A program made the position numbers and the translations under genes. From Protula sp. h YS-2021 (lineage: Eukaryota > Annelida > Polychaeta > Sabellida > Serpulidae), in the NCBI GenBank assembly GCA_949752745.1, contig OX457026.1, forward strand, positions 70,869,091 through 70,933,090: a stretch of DNA of 64,000 nt, given 5' to 3'. A model generated the notes under the pieces. It ran no database searches. It was not told the DNA's origin and worked only from the letters and a program-made list of their open reading frames with translations. This document shows positions 11,740-22,648 of the stretch, piece after piece; within the stretch, counting starts at the first letter, position 1; every line of letters starts with the position of its first letter.

Positions 11740-12948
11740 GTAAGGCGCCAATAACCACATAACCACATAACAGCCTAACACGGGCATAACACCCACTATT
11801 TTGCTAAATCCGATTTTAATATTTTTAAACATTCATCACAGTGTGTAATCAATGTCCTTGTCACGTTTGTTGACATAAAAACAGAATAAACCCATACTGG
11901 GGTAAGAGAGCCTCCGAAATAAGGCTATATTTTCACTGATCCCCCCCCCCCCCCCAAAAAAAAAAAAAAATTCATGCAGAAACCTGAAAGTACAACCTGC
12001 AACAAATGATTTTATTTCCGAGACCGCGTTAGAAGGCATGATCGTATTTGGCACTTTTTCCAGCTTCATACTGCGTCTTAGGGTAGATTTTCTCGCTTCA
12101 TAGAACAAACGTTTTTGCTGGCTCATAGGTACATGGGTTTGTTATTGATATAAGAATGCCATTTTCATTTATTTAAAACAATGACTGCCCTACGCCACTT
12201 TTTCAAAAACAAGTTTAACATTTTTCGATGCTGTTATTGCGAATGCGGGAAGATAGAGGTAAAATACAGAGATTTCTGATAAATTGAAGTCTCATATTGG
12301 AAGTTAACTAAGAAAAATATGCACATGAGCGCTTCAAGTGTTTTAGAATCGAAGTGATACTTGCCCATGACCATATTAAGAGATATCGTATTACTTGTTT
12401 CGTATTATACTTACATTCGTCCCAGCTGCTTCCCATTTTACACCCCACCCCATCCCTCTACCCCCGCTCCCCCCTCCCCGCCACTGTCCCTCTTCGCATT
12501 CCGCTTAACGTGGTCTATATCATCGCCTTTCTCTTTGCTCGTCTTCCTTACTGCTCCGTTTTCCTTATCATCACCTCTTACAGGATTCCAATATGTAATA
12601 AAACACAGGAAAGGAAGAAATCTATGAAACCTGATAGGGATGGTCTTACTTCAAGATGACTGAAAAATGTCTGATTTGTTGCTGGGAATATCCTACACTC
12701 GGTGTTATGCTGTATCAGAACACATTAGTCTTCTAATAAAGTTAGTTTGACTTAATTCGAGGATATTGTTTCGAAAATTATGCAACTATAAATGCATTAT
12801 TTTGAAGAACAGCAATTCTTTTTTTTATTTTGAGCGGAACTGCCATAGAAATATACAATATATTGAACTAAACTGATTGGATTTCCGGAATGCTCCTATT
12901 TGTTGGTTTCTGCATGATGGAGCGGGCCGGTTGAAAAGTGGCAATATT
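11740..12948. other. Spacer (possible intron), no gene seen
   Basis: If the preceding exon is real this is intron. A C15 run joined to an A-run of about 15 lies at 11941-11970. A pyrimidine-rich stretch (about 12420-12560) gives spurious frames rich in Pro, Ser and Leu. Confidence 0.4.
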
Positions 12949-13640
12949 TGTGTGGTGGTCACACTTGTTGGGTGATCCTGTTTTGTGGTTCTCACACTTG
13001 TTGGGTGGTCCTATTTTGTGGTGGTGACACTTGTGGGATGATCCTATTTTATGCTAGTCACACTTGTGGAGTGATCCTATGTTGTGGTGATCACACTTGT
13101 GGGTGATATTGTTTCTGTGGTGGTCACACTTGTGGGGTGGTCCTATTTTGTTGTGATCACACTTGTGGGGTGATCCTATTTTGTGGTGGTCACACTTGTG
13201 GTGTGGTCCTATTTTGTGGTGGTCACACTTGTGGGGTGGTCCTGTTTTGTTGTGGTCACACTTGTGGGGTGATTCTATTTTGTGGTGGTCACATTTGTGG
13301 GGTGATCTTATACAGTGGTCGTCACACTTGTGGGGTGATCTTATGTTGTGGTGGTCATACTTGTGGGATGGTCCTATTTGTGTGGTGGCCACACTTGTGG
13401 GGTGGACATATTTTGTGGTGGTTACACTTGTGGGATGATCCTATTTGTGTGGTGGTCATGCTTGTGGGATGATCCTGTTTTGTCGTGGTTACACTTGTGG
13501 GGTGATCCTATTTGTGTGGTGGTGATACTTGTGGGGTGGCACTATTTGTGTGATTGTCACCACTGTGGGGTGGTCCTATTATTGTATGGTTGTCCTGTTT
13601 GTGTGGTGATCACACTTGAGGGGTGGTCCTGTCGGCGGTT
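12949..13640. repeat. 33-bp minisatellite, about 20 copies
   Basis: Tandem units near GTGGTGGTCACACTTGTGG followed by GGTGATCCTATTTT repeat every 33 bp (for example TTGTGGTGGTCAC at 13181 and 13214). Units vary at several positions. Since 33 is a multiple of three, frames up to 112 codons stay open on both strands; these Cys/His- or Trp/Gly-rich readings are artefacts. The G-rich strand is strongly biased. Confidence 0.95.
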
Positions 13641-14289
13641 CCCCGTGTGTGTGTTTTGATCTCTGTGCAAGCGAAGCTGTTGTGACCTGTTTACCTATTT
13701 CCAACCATTATTACGGCGTTGTTGAAGAGAAAAGCTTGTGACAACCGCAATATTCCAATTAACCGTTGCCAGGAGTGTTCCATGGACATGGCATGAATAC
13801 GGGGACTGTGTTATCATGCAAGCAATTTTATTTTATGTGCAAACATTCCTCATTTTGAAAGAAATGCTTCGTGATTGGCATCGACTCCGTGCTACCAACA
13901 GGTGCTTTCGCGTAAAAAGCAGCTTTGTTCCATTAATAAGAAGAATAATTAGTCTTTTTATTACAAAAAAGGAGCTTTATGACGTCACGAAAATCTCCTG
14001 CTCAAAATAACTTTTTTCTTTACAAACAGTGAATTACTTCATTATATTATTGAATTTTAAAATATAAATACACCGCTATATCAATTATGATATTGAAAAT
14101 CGAATAAATGTCATAGATAGCAATTGTGCAATTGATATTGGAAACTAAGTGAGATACATCACAATATTTTAATATCAATATCGGTAAAAAGTCTTCACTT
14201 CAAGATTGATTTAATGGCCTATATATTCATCATTTAAGGCGAAAGTAAATTGAACGATATCGGCCAAAAAATACGCTTTAAAATAGCCT
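13641..14289. other. AT-rich spacer, no gene seen
   Basis: A CRE palindrome TGACGTCA lies at 13980-13987. From about 14030 the sequence becomes very AT-rich with scattered ATATC words leading into the next element. A 90-codon frame from 13738 starts at GTG and is unrecognised. Confidence 0.4.
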
Positions 14290-15189
14290 TTTATATATGG
14301 AATGCCGTTTTAACATTTAATGCTTATTTTTGATATCAAAATATATTTAGAGATATCAATAAATCAATGTAGATCTCATTAATTTACATTTTGCTATCAA
14401 TAATTGAATTTTAGATGGCAAAAATTTATTTTTGAGATCAAAAAATCAATTTTACAGACCTAAAAAATCTTACGGGAGACACACATTCACATAAAATATA
14501 ACGGATCGTCAATTAAATTTTGGAGATGAAAATTTGAATTATTGAGATCAGTAATAACAACACAATTTTTGATCTCAAGAAATGCTTATTTCTTGTATAG
14601 TAAAAAATTAAAATAAAGATTCTGTATACAAGGACAGCCATTATTTATTTGCAGATGCGTGTTTCTGAATTTTTTATTTAAAAATTAGACTGATATTTTT
14701 ATATCAAGAATCAGTTTTTGAGATCAAAAAATCGTTTGCAGATTTCAAAATACAAATTAAAAAAGTATCAGTCTGAAGTAATGATATCTGAAATAATTTC
14801 TTGGTATCAATATATAGAAAATCAATTATTGAGCTCAAAATTGATATTTTGCTCTAAAATATTTCACTTTTGCTATCAAGAATTGAATGTTTGATCTCAA
14901 AAAATCAATTTTAGATATCATTAAATCATTTTTGATATCAATAAATATTTCTTGATATCTCTAAATATTTATTGATATCAAAAATTATTTTGGAGATCAA
15001 GAATACATTTAGAGATATCAAAAATACAATTACAGATAGCAAAAATGAATTCTTGATATCAAAATATGGATTTATTGAGATCAAAAATTTATTCTTGATA
15101 TCAAAAAATCAATTTATGAGATCAAAAATTAATTCTTGATATCAACAATTCACTAATAAATGTGAAAACAGCATTCCATATTTATATAA
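14290..15189. mobile_element. GATATC-rich MITE, copy 1 (complete)
   Basis: The left end TATATGGAATGCCGTTTTAA (from 14294) is mirrored by the right end, whose complement reads ATATGGAATGCTGTTTTCAC, giving terminal inverted repeats of about 30 bp. The 900-bp interior is almost wholly made of short units near TTTTTGATATCAAAAATTAA, with dozens of GATATC, GAGATC, GATCTC and GATAGC variants about every 16-20 bp. The palindromic core means the interior reads alike on both strands. No coding capacity. The second copy (26152) has the same left end. Confidence 0.8.
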
Positions 15190-15423
15190 TTTTTGAGAAT
15201 TCTCTCCGCCATTCTGCGATCCAAGCAACAATTCTTTTTGAGAAAGTAGCTCTTCAAATGCTCCAGTAGCTCGTTGAATCAGGCGTGTGCAATGTAGCTC
15301 AAACTCTTGCCATTAACAACCATGCCATTTGAACGAATCGAAGATCCCTGTGGATCTGAGGCGCGTATGGCTTGAAATAAGAAACACGGCCTTTTTTCTA
15401 CGCATTTGCGAAATGTGCATATA
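15190..15423. other. Short spacer
   Basis: No feature recognised. A 63-codon minus frame (15279-15470) runs into the following tandem repeat and is not supported as a gene. Confidence 0.35.
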
Positions 15424-15745
15424 GGTATTTCCAATGACGAGTTTGGTCTCAGCCACCTTGACATTTCCAATGCAGAGCCTGACCATTGACCTTTACATTT
15501 CCAATGACGCTCCTGGTTTTAGTTACCTTGAAACTTCCAACGACGTGCTGGTCTTGGCGGCCTTAACATTTCAAATACCTATTTAGATCGCAGTGACCTT
15601 GCCTTTTTAATGTTGAGCCTTATCATTGACCTTGACATTTCCAATGACACGTTGGGTGTTAGTGGCCGTGACATTCCTGATGGCGTTCCTGATCATAGTG
15701 ACCTTGACATTTCCTTGATATTTCCAATGCCGCAACACTTTGGCA
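15424..15745. repeat. Degenerate tandem repeat, about 38-bp units
   Basis: Seven to eight diverged units contain ACCTTGACATTTCCAATGAC followed by a variable CGCTCCTGGTCTTAGTG-like phrase. Spacing drifts because of small indels, so the array is old. Confidence 0.7.
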
Positions 15746-16689
15746 TTTCTAGTTCAACAGAATCTTTCTAAAACTTCAGGACCCAGACACATCGTGGAAT
15801 TCCGGAAAAGGACGACCAGTGGAACCGAAGCCAGAGGGGTCTTTATGGCTTACTAAAAAGTGCTATGGGACGAAAAGTGGTCCTGTTTAAGAGGTGATGT
15901 CGTTTGAGCATTGGTTGCATTCCAGGGTTCCAACGCAACAGTGTAGAATCTAAGACATAGAATTCAGACTTTACCACGACAAAAAACAGGTGTTGTGTAG
16001 ACAAGTCAGAGCTGCTGCTCTCTGATATAAGAAACTGCAAGCTGAGGTGATAAAAATGCATTATATGGCAAATTACTCCCCAAAGCATCCCCGATAATGT
16101 ATCGATAACTGCTGTGGAGCCAAAATGTCACCTCATGCGTGTAACTACGCCAGGTTTTACTCTGCAAACCTCTTGACTGTGGTTAAACAAACCTCTCATA
16201 AGTGAAAAAAAATACCGGTTACTTCTGCAAACAAAAATGTGATATCTTAAACAATCTCATTGATTTATAATCGAATTTTAATATGTCAACCTATCTTAAC
16301 TACACAGTACAACAGCTGTGATTCATTGACTGTTTGTTGTGTGACAAACATATGCTGACAAACTGCTTCTGCTCTTGTGATGGTCAATATGTGTCAACAA
16401 CTATCATCGTGTGATTTAGGTGGCTACAAAACGTTCATGATATGGAAACAGCATGGTCAACGGATATTTTAAAGGTGTTTAACCTTATACATCAGCATCA
16501 CGTTAAGCATGTGGCTGCCCTATATGAATATGTATATGTTTTTTGTGATTGCCATTTATTTATTTTGATACTGAAGGATGTCTTAAACTGAACTTTCATA
16601 GTCATCGAAACACGGAAGTTTCTAAAGCACTTTGAAGATATCTGTCACACTGTATATGGGTACAGAGCATTCAGTTTAAAACTAGTGTT
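15746..16689. other. Spacer, no gene seen
   Basis: No coding, RNA or repeat feature recognised. An 81-codon minus frame (15843-16088) has no known domain or splice context. Confidence 0.35.
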
Positions 16690-17215
16690 CACCTGAACCT
16701 GGCTTTTACTCTGTCCGGGTGCTCAAACCCGAGAAGTCTCCGGGGGCAGCTTTTATTACTGCTCTCTCCACGCCCTCTCTGTTATTAGGGATGTCTCTTT
16801 GATGAACAGTAATGGATTTCCCTTGTTAAAGTGCTTCATCTTGCTCTCCCTGTTCTCTTGCTTGTTTCATCGTTGTCAAAATTACATCAATAATAACTGA
16901 CCGTTGTCACTATTTCTAATAAACAGGGCGAGCACGGGAGCGAGATGGGAAATTCTTCTGTTGTCAGTGCTAATAAGGCCTGGTTTACGTGGAACTATTT
17001 GAAATCCAAGCCTCATTTTACTTCCCATTAGAGCTATGGGGGTGAAGTCCACCTTTTCTGCAGCAAGCCTTTGCTCTGGGCGAGAATGTCCAGGAACATT
17101 GCCACTAACTGAGATAATGACAATAATCAAGCCTCCCTCATTAGAATCCATCGTAGTGAAAACCCATGTACAACATTGATTAACTTGCGGCTCTGCGGTG
17201 TTTATCTGCACTCAT
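16690..17215. promoter_or_regulatory. Candidate conserved regulatory island
   Basis: About 500 bp of even composition inside AT-rich spacer. It carries many homeodomain-type ATTA cores (CTGTTATTAGGG, CTAATAAGGCC, CCCATTAGAGC, CTCATTAGAATCC) and a TGACAATAATCAAG phrase. It also gives a 109-codon minus frame (16882-17211) with no recognisable domain. This texture is typical of conserved non-coding elements, but conservation cannot be judged from one sequence. A coding exon on the minus strand is the alternative. Confidence 0.25.
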
Positions 17216-17317
17216 ATGGAGCAGGAGCAGTAATATCAACAAGAACGTCCAGTGGCATGCGACCACCTGAAACGTATTTGACATATAAAAACTGAGTATA
17301 CTATACGCGATTCTACA

Positions 17318-17420
17318 GCACCCATATGAGCAAGTACCAGGTAGCTATGTGAACAAAACCAGGTACCCATGTGAGCAAGTTCCAGGTACCCATGTGAACA
17401 AAACCAGATATCCAGTGAGC
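17318..17420. repeat. Short tandem repeat, alternating 22-23-bp units
   Basis: Two related units alternate: GAGCAAGTNCCAGGTACCCA and GAACAAAACCAGGTACCCA, each ending in TGT. Four full units are visible. Confidence 0.75.
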
Positions 17421-18585
17421 ATATTAGTGCGAATAAGGCTTAGAAATACAAAAGAAATACACAAACAACAACAACAACAACAAAAACAGGAAGACAAAAA
17501 AGAAATAAAGAGCGAGAGAAAAAACTAGAAAAATATAAGAGAATTAAAAAGAGAAAAATATATAAATGAAAATGAGTCCATTGCTTACGTCATTTTTGCC
17601 TGTGGCGTCCAGAAAGTCTTGGATTTATGGCTATACCTTAATTTACAGTCCCGATATCAAAATAAATAAGTCAACGAGAGAAATGGGTTTTCTTTATTAG
17701 TCCCCCTGTGTTATGCAATGCCTCGTTGTCCAGTTTCCCTATGTTCCTACAATATTATTTTCACGCGTGTGCGCATGTTTAATGATAACCTAAAATTGTT
17801 CATTTTCGTTCGTACGGTCACGTGGACATAAAAATTAGATATTATTATTATTAAAACGAATGTTGAGTGGAAAGTGCAAGAACAAGTGCAAGGAAGAATT
17901 AGTTAATTAATTGGAAAGAATTTCGCAACTGTATACAGAAAAATATAAATTTACTACACACTCTTGGGTTTGAACGTCGTTATTCGTTTTCGACACACTA
18001 AATCACGTGACTTTGACTTTGAAAACAAAAGGCCACAACTTATCCCTTACGCTTCCCCGCATAGAAATCGGGAGACCAAAAAATAAGCCCAAAACTGTTT
18101 TCCACATTGAAACGCCGATTCAAGGTCGAGCTTTCATCCTGAAGTTAGATTGAAAATCAAACTGGATCGTATATCTGTCACTCCTTTTTAAAATGCGAAA
18201 AATACTTGACATCTGAATTCGAAATTAAAGGTCACACAGTAATACCCTACCGATATGACCCTACCAGCGTTTTGACCCCACTCTCCAACATCCATAACCC
18301 ACAGCCAGCGTGAGTGTATATTTCTATTGATGACTTTCCTTTAGTTCTGAATGTCTACCTGCTCATTGCTCAAAAATGAAAGCAAAAAAAATAAAATGTT
18401 TAAGAAAACTGTAATCGTTCCGTTTTTAATTCAGCCTTTAAAATACCAAAACAAGTACCAGCAATTTTTACCATTTTTGGCTTAGATACTTTGTTTATTT
18501 ATTTACTTGTTTATTTACGCAATAAAACAGTTTAAGTTCATACAACAATTCTTCATTGAAACAGGATGTTAGATAAGGTTATCTT
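17421..18585. other. AT-rich spacer, no gene seen
   Basis: A-rich and AAC-rich tracts near 17460-17570. No coding or RNA feature recognised. Confidence 0.4.
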
Positions 18586-19115
18586 CAACTCTGTTGAGCC
18601 TATCAAGATATTTCGGTCATTCAAAACATGAAATGAAACATATCAGAATACGGGAAGTAGGACCTGAGCAGAAAGAGTTAGAATACTAGCGTTCTCTCAA
18701 AGTCGCACAAATCTTCAGTCGTCGAAAAATATGCATTAAGTTGCCTTAAACTCGGGTATTTTAGGGATTATTGAAGTACAGTATATTAACCACCGTATTT
18801 TGACCATCCTCAAATCGTAAAGCTTTTGCCACCCCTCTAACGTTTGCGCTCAACTCTGTTGAGCCTATCAAGATATTTCGGTCATTCAAAACATGAAATG
18901 AAACATATCAGAATACGGGAAGTAGGACCTGAGCAGAAAGAGTTAGAATACTAGCGTTCTCTCAAAGTCGCAAAAATCTTCAGTCGTCGAAAAATATGCA
19001 TTAAGTTGCCTTAAACTCGGGTATTTTAGGGATTATTGAAGTACAGTATATTAACCACCGTATTTTGACCATCCTCAAATCGTAAAGCTTTTGCCACCCC
19101 TCTAACGTTTGCGCA
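18586..19115. repeat. Recent 265-bp tandem duplication
   Basis: The segment starting CAACTCTGTTGAGCC at 18586 is repeated at 18851 with a period of 265 bp. The copies are almost identical; I see CGCACAAATC against CGCAAAAATC as one difference. The break falls after CTAACGTTTGCGC. The unit is unrelated to any other repeat in the window, so this looks like a local replication or unequal-exchange event. Confidence 0.95.
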
Positions 19116-19231
19116 TTTTTTTTTACATTTGTACAACAATTTACGATACACCTGATGTTATGAAATAGTTCAGTTTCAAACTCAAAACAAATGCCACCTT
19201 TTCTACCTGGGCATTTATGTATTATTCCCCT

Positions 19232-20648
19232 TTGCAATCTTTGTTTGCAACTGGGTATAAGTTTCTAGTTTTTCTGGAAATTTCTGAACTTATTTATTTT
19301 TTGTCGTCTCTTTTTTCCATTTGATGGTTTCCAGAAAACTCCTCCCACAGTTTTTGACACAGGGAGATGGCATTTGGCACACATGTAATGAGTGACGAGG
19401 TCTCGGTGAATCCGCAATTTTTTTACCTCAGAGGTCAAGGCCAAGGTCAAATTGAGGTCATAGTTATTTTTCCATAAAATGGTTTCAAGAAAACTTCTCC
19501 TAGCGTTTGAGTTAGCGGGGCTTTATATCTGGTACACTTATAGACAATCATCAGGACTGGTGAAACCGCAAACTTTTTTTACCTTGACCTCGAAGGTCAA
19601 GGTCAAAGTGAGGTCAAAATATCTTTCAAAACGCCTATTAATTCCGGTAAGTAGCCTTAAAAAGTGCTCAAATCCCAGTTTGCACATATAAAACGTACTC
19701 AGTAGGGGGTAACCTGCCATCCTGAATCTTGACTTTGAGGGTCAAGGTCAAAGGTCTCGTGCCTTTAACGATAGGAAGACTTATCTCGAAAACAGTTCGA
19801 GATATGGCGATTTTGAGCTCATTTTCGACCATTTGGGCCTAAACCACGCTACATGAGAGGTACCTCGGTGACCTTGACTTCTCGGTCACGGTCAAGGCCA
19901 AAAACTGGAAATTGACTATTATCTCGAAAAGTGTTAGAGATAGAGCGATTTTAGGCTCATTTTCGACCCTTTGGACCTAAACAACGTTACATAAGATGTA
20001 CCTCGGCGACCTTGACCTTCTCGGTTGTGGTCAAGGTCAAAACCGGAAGCTGACTATTACCTCGAAAACGGTAAGAGCTTGTGCGATTTTAAGCTCATTT
20101 TCGAGCCTTTGGGCCTTAACAACGTTACATAAGAGGCACCTCGGTGACCTTGACCCTCTCGGTCACACCCAACAAACAATCGACGTCTTGTTTTGGTTGA
20201 AAAAAACAGGTTGGAATTTGGTCGCAACCACTTCACAACCATATTCTGAATAAAATAAGGTTGTAAAATGGTTAGAATTACGTCGCGACCGATTTCCCCA
20301 AAACCCGACTTTATTCCATTTCATATACAACCAAAACCGGCACGTCAGTCCGACGTCGGAAACCTCAGGTCACGACGCCGACCCGACATCATTCTGACGT
20401 CCTAATGTTTGCTGGGAAGTCAAGTCAAAAACCGCAAAAACCGGAAGTTGACTATTACCTCGAAATGTATTAGCGATAGAGTAATTTTGGGGTCCTTTTG
20501 AACCTGTTAGGCCAAAACGACGCCAAAGAAGGGATACTGCACGATTTTGAGCTTCTTGGTCATAATTTAAATCAAATAGTTTCTTTAGTGGTTTCTGCAA
20601 GTGGTCCAATTCCGCTATCTAGCAGAATTCTGTCTAGTTTATTTGTAA
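19232..20648 (-). mobile_element. R1 repeat, copy c (minus, interrupted)
   Basis: The complement of the R1 end (TTTGCAACTGGGTATAAG) is at the left and the complement of the R1 start (AGAATTCTGTCTAGTTT) at the right. Internal units with TCGAAAACGGT, GTTACATAAGAGGTACCTCG-like phrases and GACCTTGACC are clear. It is interrupted at 20167-20416 by a MITE-C element. Confidence 0.85.
20167..20416. mobile_element. MITE-C, short copy inside R1
   Basis: The left end CCCAACAAACAATCGACGTC and right end GACGTCCTAATGTTTGCTGG are inverted relative to each other, about 250 bp in all. The interior has ACGTCGG/GACGTC words and paired GGTTGTAAAATGG and GGTCGCAACCAC phrases. It splits an R1 unit between TCGGTCAC and GTCAAGTCAAAAACCG, which shows it inserted after that R1 copy. 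A clean target duplication could not be read. Confidence 0.75.
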
Positions 20649-21744
20649 AGGGTGCGCGTCGAGGTGGAAACTGCATATGTATATATTAAAATACGTGGTT
20701 TGATATGTGCACAATTTTTTTCACAGAAAGTCGGCTGAAATAGTTCTGAAAGATCAAGAGACATTGAAGTATCCAGTTACACCTTGCTTTGCAAGCTGAT
20801 TTCTAAGAAATATTGCCTTTCTAAATATGTTTTGGTTTATTCTAGGGGCAGAGAGATTATGTTTGATTTTAAATAATCGCTTCCAAGTAAAAACAAGTTT
20901 GCAAGAGCATTTGCAAGAGCAATGCATTCTAATGTCCAGTAATTAATTTTAAATTGGTGATATTTTTGTTTTTGGTTCCGAAAAATTCCCTCTTTTGTGG
21001 GAAACGTGGAGTGCTGAATGAAAAGTACACGTCTTAACGAAACTGGCGTCCCGCCTTTCTCCGCGTTCTTTGGAGGTCTATCGTAACACATGTGCTGTCA
21101 GGTGCCCCCCCCCCCCCCCACCCTCCTGCTTGTGTAAATGAAGAAGCGATAAATCTCGTGGAGACTGAAGTAAGTTCTGTTGGCCATGGTTAGAACACAC
21201 CATAGTTACACAAATGCATTGTTACAAGTAACTCCTTACTATAAATAGAAAAATAATTGCACGGACACGTTCCGTGCACGCATATACGTCACTGAAAAAA
21301 TACCCGTCTTCAAAGGGTAACCCAGCCTATTTCAAGTGCAAGGTTCGGCCTGCACAGATATAATTGGCTAATGGAGATGTAAAAGAAAACCATTTTATTT
21401 CCTTCTATGTTACACTCTCTTATAGTTACGATCCGAAAGTTTTTTTCTTTTGTTTCATTTTTTTACTTTACTCGTTAAAGGAACTCATACTTCAGCTCAG
21501 TTGGCGGAACCTGGCAGGGCGGTGTTTACTATAGTACGCTAACATCTTTTGATTTCGGAACAGAAAGTATGTTGCCGCCACCCCTACCCCCCTCCCCCCT
21601 CCTCCCTTAAAGAGCCACCATATCTTTCGGGGACCCTAGATTTGTTTTTGAGCAGCTTAGCATGGATCGGATCTGACTGTATCGCCACTTAAAAACTGGC
21701 TCAGCTAACCCAAGCTGTATTAAATCCAGAATGTCGCAACAACA
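20649..21744. other. Spacer, no gene seen
   Basis: Holds a C15 run (21105-21119) and a phrase AGCTCAGTTGG near 21495 that resembles a tRNA A box but lacks a matching B box. No coding region is supported. Confidence 0.4.
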
Positions 21745-22648
21745 TTAAAACTAGACCGAAATCCGCTTTATAGCGAAATGAGCGACTTGCAAAAAACCAC
21801 AAGAGAAAATGTATGTTTTACATGATGACTGAGAACGTTGACAGTCACCGAGGTACTTTTAAGCGGTCGAAAATCTCTTACCGTTTTAGAGATAATGGTC
21901 AGATTAAGGTTGGCCGTCAAGGTTACCGAGAAAAAAACAATTACATAATGTCTTTTAGGCCAAAATATCGAAAATAAAATCAAAATTACTCTAACCGTTT
22001 TCGCGATAACGATCAACTTCCGGTTTTTGGCCATAACCAGGATCTCTTGTATAACGTCTTTTAGGCCCATAGGGCTGAAATTAAGTTCAAAATTGTTCCA
22101 TCTTTCACCCTTTTCGATATAATGGTCAATCTTTCTCTAACGATTTTCGAGATATAAAGGTCACTTGGCCCTTGACCTTGACCCTGAATGCTTCACGAAG
22201 TTACTCCTTACTGAAACCGTATACGTGTTCAATAAGGATATGAACGCTATGTCAAGAGATTTTTGTGATAAGAAGAGGTTTTAATAATATTGTGATGTCA
22301 GTTTGACCTTACCCTTTGGAGATCAAGGTGAAATAAATTACGAATTTCATGGAGTCTCATTATCCTCTATATGTGTGTCAAATGCCGTCTTCCTACGTCA
22401 AATCCTCTAGGAGGAATTGTCTGGAAACCATTTTGCGGTAGAAAATACTTTGACCTCAATATGACCTTTACCTGGACACCAGGTGTCAGCATCCTGCATC
22501 TGTATGCCAAATTTGATCTTCCTAAGGGGTCAGGAAGAGTTTTCTGGAAACCATCCCAGGCGGAAAAAGCTAAAACACAAAAAAGGGAATAAACTTTCGG
22601 AATGTCTAGCAAAACATAACCATTTGCAAACACTGTTTGCAAGTCAGA
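21745..22648 (+). mobile_element. R1 repeat, copy d
   Basis: Starts AAACTAGACCGAAATCCGCT and ends CATTTGCAAACACTGTTTGC. Fewer internal units than copy b, and more diverged. The end region again contains TCCTACGTCAAATCCTCTAG and GGAAGAGTTTTCTGGAAACC. Frames here are repeat read-through. Confidence 0.85.

Noticed and set aside
13054..13659. Cys/His- and Trp/Gly-rich frames up to 112 codons, zinc-finger-like at first sight
   Set aside because: Read-through of a 33-bp minisatellite on both strands; Cys and His spacing follows the DNA period, not a finger.
21490..21510. AGCTCAGTTGG as a tRNA A box
   Set aside because: No matching B box or acceptor stem follows.
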